DNA of 64,000 nucleotides from JAAZPG01 sp012797375 (GCA_937868205.1 CALMMC010000091.1:1-64000), one strand, 5' to 3'; counted from the stretch's first letter, positions 7,755 to 16,792 are shown. A program made the numbers and translations. Notes: generated by a model not told the origin, from the sequence alone.

Positions 7755-10082
7755 TCAGAACCGGTATTCGAGCCCGAAGACGGGAAGGATCGGCGCCTGG
7801 GGGACGACGTCCTGCCTGTTTTCGACCCGGTTCCAGTAATAGCGGGCGATGTTTTCCCGGTCCAGGAGATTGACGACGCTGAGGTAGGCCAAGAGAACGG
7901 ATGTCCGGAACCGGAATTCCCGGTCCACCCGCAGGCTCACCGAGCTGTAATCCGGGTAACGGGTCGAATCGAGCCGGGTGACGTCGAGGACGGCGGCGTT
8001 CAGGGCCGTCGACCGGGCGATGTCATAAGGCGTGTACGGAACGCCGCCGGCCAGATCCCAGCGCAGGCCGAGATTCCATTTCCGGGCGATCCGGACGCCT
8101 CCGATCATGGTCAGAACATACCGGTTGTCGTTCAACCGGTCGCGCCAGCGGCCCAGGGCGTCGCGGAACCGGGACCGGAACAGGCTCGCTCCGGCGAAGA
8201 GATGCCACGTTCCGCCGGGCTTCTTTTCCGCCGTGATTTCCAAACCCCGGGCGGCGGCTTGACCGTCGTCGGTCACCGTCGTGAACGAACGGTACACGCC
8301 GTAATCAAGGCAGAGGTCGAAGACGGAAAATTCCGGGTCCTCGGGAGTCACCGGCAGACGGCGGTACTGCTTGTCGTAGACGTCCAGGGTCCAGCGGAAG
8401 TCCTTCGAGACATCGTGGGAGACGCCGAAAAGGAAATGGACGGCCGTCGGATTGCGGTTGTCGCGGACGGCCGGCGTGATCCCAAGAACGGCCGTCGGAA
8501 CCGCCTGGCGGAAGATCCCGGCCGCGGCCTTGAGGGTCAGGCGTGGACTGACCGCCCAGGCAGCCGAAAGCCGAGGGGAAACCTCGGCCGTCCGGTTGTG
8601 GGAAAGGACGTCGAGCCGGGCTCCCAGGGATACGGTCAACGGGGGGGCCGGCCGCCAGTCCAGGCCGGCGAAAACCGCGCCCTTGGCGACCGTCAAGTCC
8701 CCCCGGGCCAGGACCGGGGGAATGAGCGAGGCGTACGGATCGACGTAGGCGCCGTAATAGTTGTTGAAATCGTAAATCTCGGCCTTGGCCTCGAATCCGA
8801 GCGAAGCCCGGAGCCGCCCGGAGAGAACGAGCCCTCCGACGTGGCGGAGGCCGATGAGGTCCGTCGTTTCGTCGAAGAGGAAGGCCGCCGAATCGGTGAC
8901 CGAGTCCAAGAGCTCGTCGGCGTTGCGGTAGCGCGACCAGGAGAGGGTCGTCACCGTGGAGTAGGAATCGCTCCAGCCGGCGTACCAGCACAGCCCGGCC
9001 GTGTTCTGGCGGTTTTTATAGTTGAGCGCCCGGGTGAAGCCCATGGCCACCGCTTCCTCGGCGTCATAGGACAAGCGGCTGTCGGCGTTCACATCGAGCA
9101 GCTCGAGCCGGTGGCGGGGGCCGAGGTCGAGCACGGCCTTGAAGTGGACGTCGCCGAAGCGCGGGGCGACGCCGTAGCCGATGATTTTCGTGACGAGGTC
9201 GTGATAGCTCCGTTTCGCCGAGACTAGGAACGAGCCCCGGCCGCCGAGGATCGGCCCCTCCACTCCGCCGCCGAAACCGGCGGTATTGATGTCCACTTGA
9301 GCCTGGACGCGTTCGCGGTCGCCCTCTCGGAAGACCATCTCGATAACCGAGGACATCCGGTCGCCGTAGGCCGCGTGAAACCCGCCCTTGAAGAAATTGA
9401 GCGACCGGACCCAGGAGGCGTTAATCACGCCGATCAGGCCTCCGCTGCCGCCCTGCACCTGGAAATGGTTGATGTCGTAAAACGGAATCTGATCGACGTA
9501 GAAGGCGTTTTCCCAGGGGCTGCCGCCGCGGACGATCAGCTCGTTGCTGGTGTCGTTGACTTGGGAGATGCCGGCCGTGGCCTTGAGGACGCGGCTGACG
9601 TCGTCGACCGAACCGGGCGTTTGGCGGAGGCGCTCTCCTTCGACCGACACGGCCCCCGCCGTCCGCTCGATACGGCTCGGCCCGGCCTCGGCCGTCACCG
9701 TCACCTCCTCGCGGAGCGGGCCGGGAAGGCGGACCATCTCCACGTCCAGGCGGACCGGAACCGCCGGATCCACCCGGAGTCCCTCCACGGCCCGGGGGGC
9801 GTAGCCGCTCCGATCGAAGAGACAGGAATAGACGCCGGCCGGAAGGCCGCGGAACTCGAACGCTCCGCCCTTGCCGGTGACCGCGGAGCGTTCAGTCCGG
9901 CCGGGACCTTCGCCCGCCGGAAGGATCACTCGAACGTCCGCGAGTCCGCGCCGCGACTCGTAATCGAGGACGAAACCGGAAAGGACGCCGGCCGATTCCT
10001 CCGAGGATGCGGCCGGCGGGCCGAAGGCGGAAAAAAAGGAGACGGCCAAAAAAACGACGATCCGCGAACGAATCCTTTTCAT
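7755..10082 (-). CDS. TonB-dependent receptor with N-terminal carboxypeptidase-regulatory-like domain
   Basis: 775 residues, ATG at 10082. A signal peptide (1-26) is followed by a CarboxypepD_reg-like beta-sandwich (about 31-110: GFVLDYESRRGLADVRV, GAFEFRGLPAGVY), then the plug (about 120-250) and a 22-strand-type barrel ending in Phe (LEYRF), the usual outer-membrane signal. It should import a ligand using TonB energy, but the ligand is not readable; no sigma/anti-sigma pair or SusD-like partner lies nearby. It converges on the kinase-like gene with an 11-bp gap. A -10 element and a perfect hairpin lie just upstream, so transcript-level control is possible. Confidence 0.9.
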   Translation of the reverse strand: MKRIRSRIVVFLAVSFFSAFGPPAASSEESAGVLSGFVLDYESRRGLADVRVILPAGEGPGRTERSAVTGKGGAFEFRGLPAGVYSCLFDRSGYAPRAVEGLRVDPAVPVRLDVEMVRLPGPLREEVTVTAEAGPSRIERTAGAVSVEGERLRQTPGSVDDVSRVLKATAGISQVNDTSNELIVRGGSPWENAFYVDQIPFYDINHFQVQGGSGGLIGVINASWVRSLNFFKGGFHAAYGDRMSSVIEMVFREGDRERVQAQVDINTAGFGGGVEGPILGGRGSFLVSAKRSYHDLVTKIIGYGVAPRFGDVHFKAVLDLGPRHRLELLDVNADSRLSYDAEEAVAMGFTRALNYKNRQNTAGLCWYAGWSDSYSTVTTLSWSRYRNADELLDSVTDSAAFLFDETTDLIGLRHVGGLVLSGRLRASLGFEAKAEIYDFNNYYGAYVDPYASLIPPVLARGDLTVAKGAVFAGLDWRPAPPLTVSLGARLDVLSHNRTAEVSPRLSAAWAVSPRLTLKAAAGIFRQAVPTAVLGITPAVRDNRNPTAVHFLFGVSHDVSKDFRWTLDVYDKQYRRLPVTPEDPEFSVFDLCLDYGVYRSFTTVTDDGQAAARGLEITAEKKPGGTWHLFAGASLFRSRFRDALGRWRDRLNDNRYVLTMIGGVRIARKWNLGLRWDLAGGVPYTPYDIARSTALNAAVLDVTRLDSTRYPDYSSVSLRVDREFRFRTSVLLAYLSVVNLLDRENIARYYWNRVENRQDVVPQAPILPVFGLEYRF

Positions 10083-10088
10083 TTCCGA

Positions 10089-10118
10089 TCCGCGAGCCGG
10101 CCTCGCGGAAAAATTATA
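10089..10118 (-). promoter_or_regulatory. -10 element and perfect leader hairpin upstream of the TonB receptor
   Basis: Minus-strand TATAAT at 10118-10113, then a perfect 8-bp inverted repeat TCCGCGAG (10089-10096) / CTCGCGGA (10102-10109) with a 5-nt loop, ending 7 nt before the start codon. The hairpin spans the expected transcription start and ribosome-binding zone, so it could be an operator or an RNA structure limiting translation. I find no convincing -35. Confidence 0.45.
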
Positions 10119-10352
10119 ATGAAATCCCGCCGCCTCCGCCAGGGATGTTCCGCACGTTCCCTCGTCCGTTTAGCCCCGGCCTTTCGCGGCCGCGAATCAA
10201 GGGGAGAAGCGTGATCAGTCTGAGCCATCGGAGCCGGGACGCCCGGCATGACGCGCCCGATGCCGCCCTCCTCCCGGGGAGGCGGATGCACGGAGGCGAT
10301 GGCCGGACATAAAGAACGGGAAAGACGACAGGGACGGCCTCCGCCGCGGCTT
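10119..10352. other. Intergenic stretch with no gene seen
   Basis: GC-rich spacer between the TonB receptor promoter and the small ORF at 10353. Open frames here have no plausible start signal or protein-like composition, and no repeat was noticed. Confidence 0.5.
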
Positions 10353-10529
10353 TCATGCCGCGTTCAACGCATCCCGGGAAAGAATGGCGACGTCGGAGAT
10401 CGGGACGATCATGACGATCAAAGTGAGAACGGTAAAAGGGGCTTCCGGAGGCGGGCCTTCGCTCCACCGGACCAAACAGGCCGCGCCGAAAAAGAGGATA
10501 GGGGATGGGACGAGGCGATCGAACGTCAA
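10353..10529 (-). CDS. Possible 58-residue two-helix membrane protein
   Basis: A short frame with a TTG start at 10529 overlapping the stop of the GH3 gene (TTGA), giving a 58-residue protein with two hydrophobic segments (SPILFFGAACLV and FTVLTLIVMIVPISDVAIL) separated by a short polar turn. Third codon positions are mostly G or C, like the neighbouring genes, and hydrophobic residues cluster as in a hairpin membrane protein. A CGGAGA lies about 10 nt upstream. I recognise no family; the TTG start makes it uncertain, and it could be a chance frame. Confidence 0.35.
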   Translation of the reverse strand: MTFDRLVPSPILFFGAACLVRWSEGPPPEAPFTVLTLIVMIVPISDVAILSRDALNAA

Positions 10530-11686
10530 CGACGCATTCTCCGCTTGAGGCGCATGATCCGTTCATAGGAACGGTCGAAGCGGGCTTCCGGGATCACCCC
10601 GGCGGCCGCGGCCCCCTTGAGGATGCCGGCGGCGGCCGCGGCGATCTCCGGATCGAAGACCGAATTGTTGGCGAAGATCAGAATGTCGAGGCCGGCGTCC
10701 ACGGCCCGGATGACCGCTTCCTTCAAGCCGAAGTTCGCCGAAACCGCCTTCATTTGCATGTCGTCGGAAACGGCGAGGCCGTCGTAGCCCATCCCCTCTC
10801 GGAGCAAGCCCTGGATCGCCGGCCGGGAAAGCGTCGCCGGATATCGCGGATCGATTTCGGCGTTGAAAACATGGGCCGTCATGACCGCGTCGCAAAGCCC
10901 TTCTCCGATGATTTCCGCGTAGGGCTCCAGCTCCCTTTTCGACCAGGTGCCGGTGACGTCCGTGAACCCCAGGTGGGAATCGTTTTTCGAGCTGCCGTGG
11001 CCGGGGAAATGCTTCAAGGTCGTGAGGACGCCGGCGCGATGATACGCCTGGATGACCTCGCGGGCATGCCTGACGACGACGGCCGGATCGGCCGAAAAGC
11101 TCCGCTCGAGGCCGCCGATCACGGGATTTTCCGGATTGACGTCGAGATCGACGACCGGGGCGAAGTTGAGGTGGAATCCGGCCTCGGCCAGGACGGCCGC
11201 CTCCGCCTCGGCGCAGGCGCGGGTGACGGCCGCGTCATCCAAGCCGCCGAGATGTTTCTGGGAAACCGTCGCCGGGAAGCCGAACTTTTCCTTGAGCCGC
11301 GAGACCCGGCCGCCTTCCTGGTCGACGGCGATGAAAAGCGGCGTCGCCGCCGTTTCCTGCAAGGAGCCGATCAAGGCCTTGACCTGATCGGGGGAGGCGA
11401 TGTTGCGGACAGGATTTTGGGACGGAACGTCATAGTCAAAAAGAACGACCCCGCCGATTTTCCGGTCGCGGATGTCGGCGATGACGGGATTATCCGCCTC
11501 GAGGGTCAGCCCGCGAAAACCGACCATGATCATCTGGCCGATCTTCTCGTCCAAGCCGGCGGGCGCGGTCCCGGGCCGGGCGGCGAACCCGGTTTTGCCG
11601 AGCATCGGCAGGCCGGCGAAGGCCGCCAGCCCGCCCGCCAGAAACTCCCTCCGGCTCATGAAGCGCCGCGCATCCTCTTTGGTCAT
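10526..11686 (-). CDS. Glycoside hydrolase family 3 protein (beta-N-acetylhexosaminidase, NagZ-like), exported
   Basis: 386 residues. The N-terminus carries a twin-arginine-like motif (SRREFL) before a hydrophobic stretch, so export in folded form is likely; cytoplasmic NagZ lacks this. The GH3 barrel shows the NagZ hallmark KHFPGHG followed by NDSHLG (Asp-His acid/base dyad) and SDDMQM with the nucleophile Asp. Expected activity is removal of terminal beta-N-acetylglucosamine from muropeptides or chitin-like glycans in the periplasm. It lies 49 bp after aspS on the same strand, possibly read through from it. Family assignment is strong; the natural substrate is inferred. Confidence 0.9.
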   Translation of the reverse strand: MTKEDARRFMSRREFLAGGLAAFAGLPMLGKTGFAARPGTAPAGLDEKIGQMIMVGFRGLTLEADNPVIADIRDRKIGGVVLFDYDVPSQNPVRNIASPDQVKALIGSLQETAATPLFIAVDQEGGRVSRLKEKFGFPATVSQKHLGGLDDAAVTRACAEAEAAVLAEAGFHLNFAPVVDLDVNPENPVIGGLERSFSADPAVVVRHAREVIQAYHRAGVLTTLKHFPGHGSSKNDSHLGFTDVTGTWSKRELEPYAEIIGEGLCDAVMTAHVFNAEIDPRYPATLSRPAIQGLLREGMGYDGLAVSDDMQMKAVSANFGLKEAVIRAVDAGLDILIFANNSVFDPEIAAAAAGILKGAAAAGVIPEARFDRSYERIMRLKRRMRR

Positions 11687-11735
11687 TATGCGATGATCCT
11701 CGGCAAAGACGTTCGGCCGGTCCTGGAAAGACCGG

Positions 11736-13493
11736 TCACTTTATCTTCAATCCCAAATCGGAGAGCTGGCGCTCGTCGACGGCCGAGGGCGAGCCTGTCA
11801 TCAGGTCCAGGGCGCTGGTCGTCTTCGGGAAAGGAATGACCTCGCGGATGGACTCCTCGCCCGCCAGGAGCATCACCAGCCGATCGAAGCCGAAGGCGAT
11901 CCCGCCGTGGGGCGGAGCGCCGAAGCTCAGGGCTTCGAGGAAATAACCGAATTTCTCCTCGGTCTCAGCCTCGGAAAGACCCAGAACCTTGAAGATCCGG
12001 CGCTGGAGGTCCCTGTCGTGGATCCGGACGGAGCCCCCGCCGACCTCCACGCCGTTGAGGACGAGGTCGTAGGCCTGGGCCCGGACCCGGGCCGGGTCGG
12101 TTTCGAGAAGCGGCAGGTCCCCGGCCGCCGGCGCGGTGAACGGGTGGTGCATCGAGACGTGCCGCTGTTCCTCCTCGCTCCATTCAAACAGGGGGAAATC
12201 CGTCACCCAGACGAACCGGAGCATTTCCTTCCGGGCCGATTCATCGCCCGGCCAAGTCCGCCGGATCTCCCCGAGGGTCTTCAGGGCGGCGAGCCTCGCA
12301 TCGGCGATAAACAGGGCCAGGTCGTTTTCCGCTCCGCCGAGGGACGCCCAGACTTTATCGAAATCAGCCTCGGACAGCTTGAGGGACGATTTCCAGCCGT
12401 TCTGTTTCTTGATCCAGAACAGGCCCTTGGCCCCGAGCGCCTTGGCTTTCTCACCCAGCTTGTCCAGCTGGCCGCGCGACATCGAGGCAGCCCCGGGGAC
12501 GAGCAGGCCTTTAAGCTCCGCGCCGGCGGCCAGGGCCCCGCGGATGACGTCGGAAGCGATGTCGCGGACCGTCGCCGTCAGGTCCCTCATCTCGAGCGGC
12601 ACGCGGAGGTCGGGCTTGTCCGAGCCGTATTTCTCCATCGCCTCGGCGTAGGTCAGCCGGACGAAGGGGCGGCCGATCGTCCGTCCGGAGAGAGCGAAGA
12701 TCGCTTCCATCAAGCCCTCGTTGAGCTCGAAAAACTCCTCCCGCTCGGGGAAGCTCATCTCGATGTCGATTTGAGTGAATTCGGGCTGGCGGTCGGCCCG
12801 CAGATCCTCGTCCCGGAAGCAGCGGACGATCTGGAAATATCGGTCGAATCCGGCGATCATCAGGGTCTGCTTGAACTGCTGGGGCGACTGGGGCAGGGCA
12901 TAGAACCGGCCCTTGGATATGCGGCTGGGGACGAGGTAATCGCGGGCGCCCTCGGGCGTCGGATTGGCCAGGATCGGCGTCTCGATCTCGAGAAAGCCGT
13001 TCCGGTTCAAATAATTGCGGACGGCCAGGGCGGCATCGTGCCGGAGACGGATCTGGCGCTGCATCTTCGGCCGGCGCAGGTCGAGATACCGGTATTTGAA
13101 CCGCAGCTCCTCGGAGGCCTGGGGCGGGTCGACGATCGCGAAGGGCGGGAGCTTGGAGGGGGCGAAGACCCGGAGAGCGGACGCTTCGACCTCGACCTCT
13201 CCCGTCGGCAGGTCCGGGTTGACGGCCGAGCGGCGGCGGACGCGGCCGCGCACCCCGACGACCGATTCGTTCCGGAGCCGCTTGGCTTCTTCCATCAGCT
13301 CCGGCCGGTCGGTTTGGAAAACGGCTTGGGCCAGGCCCTCGCGGTCGCGGATGTCGACGAAGATCAAATGTCCCATGTCCCTGGTCTTCTGAACCCAGCC
13401 GCAGAGGACGACCTCGCTTCCTTCGTGGGCGGGCCGCAAGGCCCCGGCGTAATGGGTCCGTTTCCAGGATGCGTGTTCCGTTTCTTCGCTCAT
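11736..13493 (-). CDS. aspS: Aspartyl-tRNA synthetase
   Basis: 585 residues, the length of bacterial-type AspRS. In order: N-terminal OB-fold anticodon domain (about 1-110, with GWVQKTRDMGHLIFVDIRD), class II core with motif 2 region RYFQIVRCFRDEDLRADRQPEFTQ, the GAD insertion domain (about 290-410) typical of bacterial enzymes, and motif 3 (GIAFGFDRLVMLL). It charges tRNA-Asp in the cytoplasm; whether it is non-discriminating (also tRNA-Asn) cannot be settled here. Start ATG 13493 is supported by a promoter at 13528-13557. A decayed copy of this promoter and start region lies 2.6 kb away at 16066-16170. Confidence 0.97.
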   Translation of the reverse strand: MSEETEHASWKRTHYAGALRPAHEGSEVVLCGWVQKTRDMGHLIFVDIRDREGLAQAVFQTDRPELMEEAKRLRNESVVGVRGRVRRRSAVNPDLPTGEVEVEASALRVFAPSKLPPFAIVDPPQASEELRFKYRYLDLRRPKMQRQIRLRHDAALAVRNYLNRNGFLEIETPILANPTPEGARDYLVPSRISKGRFYALPQSPQQFKQTLMIAGFDRYFQIVRCFRDEDLRADRQPEFTQIDIEMSFPEREEFFELNEGLMEAIFALSGRTIGRPFVRLTYAEAMEKYGSDKPDLRVPLEMRDLTATVRDIASDVIRGALAAGAELKGLLVPGAASMSRGQLDKLGEKAKALGAKGLFWIKKQNGWKSSLKLSEADFDKVWASLGGAENDLALFIADARLAALKTLGEIRRTWPGDESARKEMLRFVWVTDFPLFEWSEEEQRHVSMHHPFTAPAAGDLPLLETDPARVRAQAYDLVLNGVEVGGGSVRIHDRDLQRRIFKVLGLSEAETEEKFGYFLEALSFGAPPHGGIAFGFDRLVMLLAGEESIREVIPFPKTTSALDLMTGSPSAVDERQLSDLGLKIK

Positions 13494-13527
13494 CGGGATT
13501 TCGCCTTATCGGAGGTATTCCGCCGCT

Positions 13528-13557
13528 ATTCTAGAAGATTTTCAACATGTTGTCCAA
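13528..13557 (-). promoter_or_regulatory. aspS promoter
   Basis: Minus strand TTGGAC (13557-13552), 18 bp spacer, TAGAAT (13533-13528), 35 nt upstream of the aspS ATG. The same -35 at exactly the same distance from an ATG recurs in the relic at 16066-16170, where the -10 is lost. Confidence 0.55.
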
Positions 13558-13610
13558 ACCGGGGAAAGCGGACTCCGCCCCTCCCCGGCAAAACGAAACC
13601 AGGCCGGCGC

Positions 13611-15914
13611 CTACCGGCCCGGCGGCCTCAAAACCCGGAGGAACGAGGCGGAAAACAGCTTGGTCATCTCCGCCGGCTCGAGTTTTTCCCCGAGCAATCC
13701 GGCGATGACGCCGAGCATTTGCTCCCGGCCGGCTTTCCCCCAGAGACACCTCTCGGAAACGATCGAAATATATTCCGCCCCGATCCGCCGGCTCGCCGCC
13801 TGGACTCTCGCCGCGTAGGAAGCGGCGAGTTCCTCCTTGCCCAGAACCAGGCCGATCGTCGATCCCGTTTTCTTGGCCAGGTCGAGGACCGCGTCGCCGG
13901 GGACGGCGCCGGTCCGCAAAAAGACCGGCTTCTTGATGTTTTCCAGCAAGGCGACGGATTGAGAGGCATCCAGGCCGTCGGCGATCAGCAGGAGACTCGT
14001 CTTTTCCAGGGCTTCGAGAATCTTTTTCCCCTCCTCGCTCAATCCCCCGCCGCCGAAAAGAACGCCGGGATCGTCGAGGACGATGAAGGCGAAGCCCTGC
14101 TTGGCCAACGCTTCCGTCCAGCGAAGATCGTCGCGGATGGCGGCCAGTCCCCGCAGGCCGGGGACCACGGTCGTTTTCCACGGCCGGCGGCGCTCCGACG
14201 CCCCTTCGTTCCCGAAGAGGACGAGCCCTTTCGACCGGGCGATCGCCTCCTTGCCGTCGAGAAGTTTCCGCAGCAAATCCATCCTCAAGGCATCGCCGGT
14301 CAAGCCGTCGTTCCCGGAAACAACAGCCAGTTGGAAGTCAACGTCCTGATCCAGCGAATCCTGGTGCTCCCCGATCACTTTCTCCAGGGGCGGGGTCTCG
14401 TGATTGAAGATCGTCTGATAGCGCCAATGGAACATTTCCCGGCGCCCGGCGAGGATCGGGACGTCCCGCTCGCAGGACAGGATTTCGAGAGCGGCCATGA
14501 CGAACAAACCGGCGTTCCGCATGATGTCCGGCTTGATGTGGGCGATGACGTCGCCGACGCGGTTCGTCTTGAAATGAGGGCCGTCCGTGTCGAGATAGAA
14601 CGCCGGCACGCCATTGTAAAGGAAATAGGTATGATCCGAGCCGCCCGGGCCGCCCCGGGTGAAAATCATGTTGTCCCGGATCTCTTGGGGAAGGCGGGCT
14701 TTCAGGATCTCATAGATCTCCGGGGCGTAATAAGCGCCGGACGCCTCGACCTTCCCGGTTCCGTGGCCCACCATATCCAGGTTGATGTTGGCCACGGTTT
14801 GATCCAGGGGGAAAACGGGATTTTCGGAGTAATGCTTCGAGCCGAAAAGGCCCTCTTCCTCCGCTCCCCAAAGAGCGAAGAGGATCGTCCGCTTGGGCTT
14901 GAAGCGGTTGAGCTTCATCACCCGGGCGGCTTCCATGACCACGGCCGTCCCCGACGCGTTGTCATCGGCGCCGTTGAGGATGTCGCCGGTCATGTCCACG
15001 CCGAGATGATCCATGTGGGCGCCGATGACGACGATTTCGTTCTTGAGCTTCGGATCCGTCCCGGAGATCTTCGCCAGGACGTTCTGGGTCGGCGCCTTTT
15101 CATTGAAATCAACCTGGATGTTGATCAGGGACTGGACCGCCAGGTCGTACGATTGCGGCTTTCCGGTTTCTTCAATCTGCCGAAAAAAGTGGCGGGGGTC
15201 GCCCCTCTGCCATTTGAAAATGAAATCCACGATCTTGCGTTCCACGGAAAGGATGACGAATCCGGGATCATAGATCTCTTTGTCCAGGCCGCCCCGGAAG
15301 TAGTTCCCGAGAGGCTGAGTATCGCTCCGGAAAAGCAGCACGCCCCGCGCCCCGCGGCTTCGGGCGGCCTTGATACGGTTCTCCAGCTTCGCTTCTTCCC
15401 GGAGAGCGTCGCGCAGCCGGACGGGGGTATCCGTCGAAAAGAGGACGAGCTTGTCCTTGACGTCGACGGCCGCATATTCGTCGAAGTCCTTGTCCGGCGC
15501 GGAAATCCCGTATCCGGCGAAAACGACGTCCGCCCCGAACAGGCCCGATCCAGAGTAGCGGGATTGGATCCAATCTTCTCCGTAGACGAAGTCGCGCGTC
15601 CGGTTGTGGGCGACGATCCCGAGGGACGCGCCCCGTTGGACATCATAAGACTCGAACGTAAAATCCTGGAAATAGCCGTTGTTCGGCCCGGCCGGCTCGA
15701 GTCCCCAGGACTTGAGCTTGGCGGCGATGTATTCGGCCGCGCGGAGTCCGCTCGGCTCGCCGCTTTTCCGGCCGAGCATCGTGTCGGCGGCGAGATCCTT
15801 CAAGTAGCCGAAGGCCGCTTGATGATCAAACTCGATTTTTTTATTCTGGGGCGATGCCGGAAAGACGGAAAGAAAAACGCTCAAGGCCAGGACGATCGCG
15901 GATCGCTTGAACAT
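13611..15914 (-). CDS. Secreted M28-family zinc peptidase with PA-type domain
   Basis: 767 residues from ATG 15914; an in-frame GTG 6 nt upstream lies within the GAGGTGATC ribosome site, so the ATG is preferred. A signal peptide (about 1-24) is followed by a region with a PA-like insertion (about 110-250, including RGARGVLLFRSDT) and an M28 catalytic domain. Zinc ligands and catalytic residues are visible in order: GAHMDHLG, GADDNASGT, GAEEEG, NLDMVGHG and GGSDHTYF. The last ~200 residues are less conserved. It should be an extracytoplasmic aminopeptidase or carboxypeptidase on peptides. It is downstream of the aspS relic and convergent with nothing; the only upstream promoter-like sequence is weak. 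Confidence 0.92.
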   Translation of the reverse strand: MFKRSAIVLALSVFLSVFPASPQNKKIEFDHQAAFGYLKDLAADTMLGRKSGEPSGLRAAEYIAAKLKSWGLEPAGPNNGYFQDFTFESYDVQRGASLGIVAHNRTRDFVYGEDWIQSRYSGSGLFGADVVFAGYGISAPDKDFDEYAAVDVKDKLVLFSTDTPVRLRDALREEAKLENRIKAARSRGARGVLLFRSDTQPLGNYFRGGLDKEIYDPGFVILSVERKIVDFIFKWQRGDPRHFFRQIEETGKPQSYDLAVQSLINIQVDFNEKAPTQNVLAKISGTDPKLKNEIVVIGAHMDHLGVDMTGDILNGADDNASGTAVVMEAARVMKLNRFKPKRTILFALWGAEEEGLFGSKHYSENPVFPLDQTVANINLDMVGHGTGKVEASGAYYAPEIYEILKARLPQEIRDNMIFTRGGPGGSDHTYFLYNGVPAFYLDTDGPHFKTNRVGDVIAHIKPDIMRNAGLFVMAALEILSCERDVPILAGRREMFHWRYQTIFNHETPPLEKVIGEHQDSLDQDVDFQLAVVSGNDGLTGDALRMDLLRKLLDGKEAIARSKGLVLFGNEGASERRRPWKTTVVPGLRGLAAIRDDLRWTEALAKQGFAFIVLDDPGVLFGGGGLSEEGKKILEALEKTSLLLIADGLDASQSVALLENIKKPVFLRTGAVPGDAVLDLAKKTGSTIGLVLGKEELAASYAARVQAASRRIGAEYISIVSERCLWGKAGREQMLGVIAGLLGEKLEPAEMTKLFSASFLRVLRPPGR

Positions 15915-16065
15915 GATCACCTCTCGGTCGATTCGTTCCGCTTAAAATACTCCATTCATCGGCCCATGGCAAACCAACGCCGGGGATCCGTGATCGTAAA
16001 TAACCGCCGCCCCCTCCAAACCGATGGACGCTTCCGCCTTCCGCGAGACGGCGGAAAGGATTTCG

Positions 16066-16170
16066 TTTCCCGGCTTCCTGTTCCGATTCTTCGCTCATCG
16101 GGATTTCGCTCCGGGGAAGATTTTCCGCCTCCGTTCATGAGGATTTTCGGCGGATTGTCCAAAAACCGGG
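16066..16170 (-). pseudogene. Decayed duplicate of the aspS promoter and first codons
   Basis: This stretch aligns without gaps to 13461-13565. It retains a TTGGAC -35 (16162-16157) 59 nt before an ATG at 16098, exactly as in aspS, and then about 11 matching codons: MSEESEQ against MSEETEH, and a shared KR. After that the reading frame diverges and gives only an 85-residue unrecognised frame. The -10 of aspS (TAGAAT) has become ATGAAC. Identity is about 70-80% by eye. It looks like an old duplication of the aspS 5' region left upstream of the M28 peptidase. The IS630 insertion lies 13 bp further upstream. Confidence 0.6.
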
Positions 16171-16184
16171 CGGTCCCTGAACTA

Positions 16185-16211
16185 TTGACACCTGCATAAG
16201 TAATGTCCTAT
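16185..16211 (+). repeat. IS630 left terminal inverted repeat
   Basis: TTGACACCTGCATAAG... matches the reverse complement of 17260-17286 at 22 of 27 positions. The identity continues 8 bp outside (CTGAACTA), which I attribute to a palindromic target site. Confidence 0.85.
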
Positions 16212-16792
16212 TTTAAACGCAAAAAAAGGGGCGTGTGCTTCAGGAATGAGCGGAGCAGAGATTGTTTCCTTTGAAGGGCTAGGCCGTGTCGCCGAACCGA
16301 GTTCGTCAAGAGCTCGTCTTCGAAGATCGCCTCGTTCGCCATCGAATTGGTTTTCAGGTAACACCAGACGTTCTCGGTGGGATTCAACTCCGGCGCATAG
16401 GCCGGCAGAAACTCCAAGCGCCAGTCCTTTTTGAGAGCAATGTAGCGCTGAACACACCGAGCCCGATGCGGCATGAACCGATCCCAAAGCAGCGAAAGGG
16501 GACATTCAAAATGCCGGCTCAAATCCTTCAAGAACGAAAGGACCTTGCCGGCGTTGATGTTTTCCTGAGGATGAAGCCGGAAAAACAGCTGGACGCGGTC
16601 CCGGGCGGGAGAGACGGCCAGGGCCGCGATGACCGAAACCTTCCGATAACTGTTTGTTCGATGTCGGAACAATGGCGGCTGACCGCGAGGCGCCCATGTC
16701 CTCCGCACCAAAGGCATCATCAGAAAGCCGCTCTCGTCGATGAAAACGAGAGAAGCCCCTACGCGAGCGGAGTTTTTTTTACCCGAGGCCAA
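16208..16792 (-). CDS. IS630 transposase, catalytic DDE part (OrfB)
   Basis: 194-residue frame carrying the catalytic triad of IS630 transposases: first Asp in VFIDESGF, second in LLWDRFMPH, and Glu in ELNPTENVW. Its apparent ATG (16792) lacks a ribosome site and overlaps the end of OrfA. The frame is most likely translated as a fusion by -1 slippage on the eight adenines at 16773-16780 (minus-strand A8), which would join WPRVKK of OrfA to NSARVG of this frame. It catalyses cut-and-paste transposition at TA. Length and motifs look intact. Confidence 0.88.
   Translation of the reverse strand: MASGKKNSARVGASLVFIDESGFLMMPLVRRTWAPRGQPPLFRHRTNSYRKVSVIAALAVSPARDRVQLFFRLHPQENINAGKVLSFLKDLSRHFECPLSLLWDRFMPHRARCVQRYIALKKDWRLEFLPAYAPELNPTENVWCYLKTNSMANEAIFEDELLTNSVRRHGLALQRKQSLLRSFLKHTPLFLRLK

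Noticed and set aside
10114..10566. 150-residue minus-strand frame beside the GH3 gene
   Set aside because: Arg/Pro-rich composition, overlaps the GH3 coding end, no start signal. The shorter overlapping frame at 10353-10529 fits better.
11907..16199. A 1430-codon open frame on the plus strand opposite aspS and the M28 peptidase
   Set aside because: It mirrors the GC-rich third positions of two well-identified minus-strand genes and its translation is Gly/Arg/Pro-rich with no domain. It is an antisense shadow.
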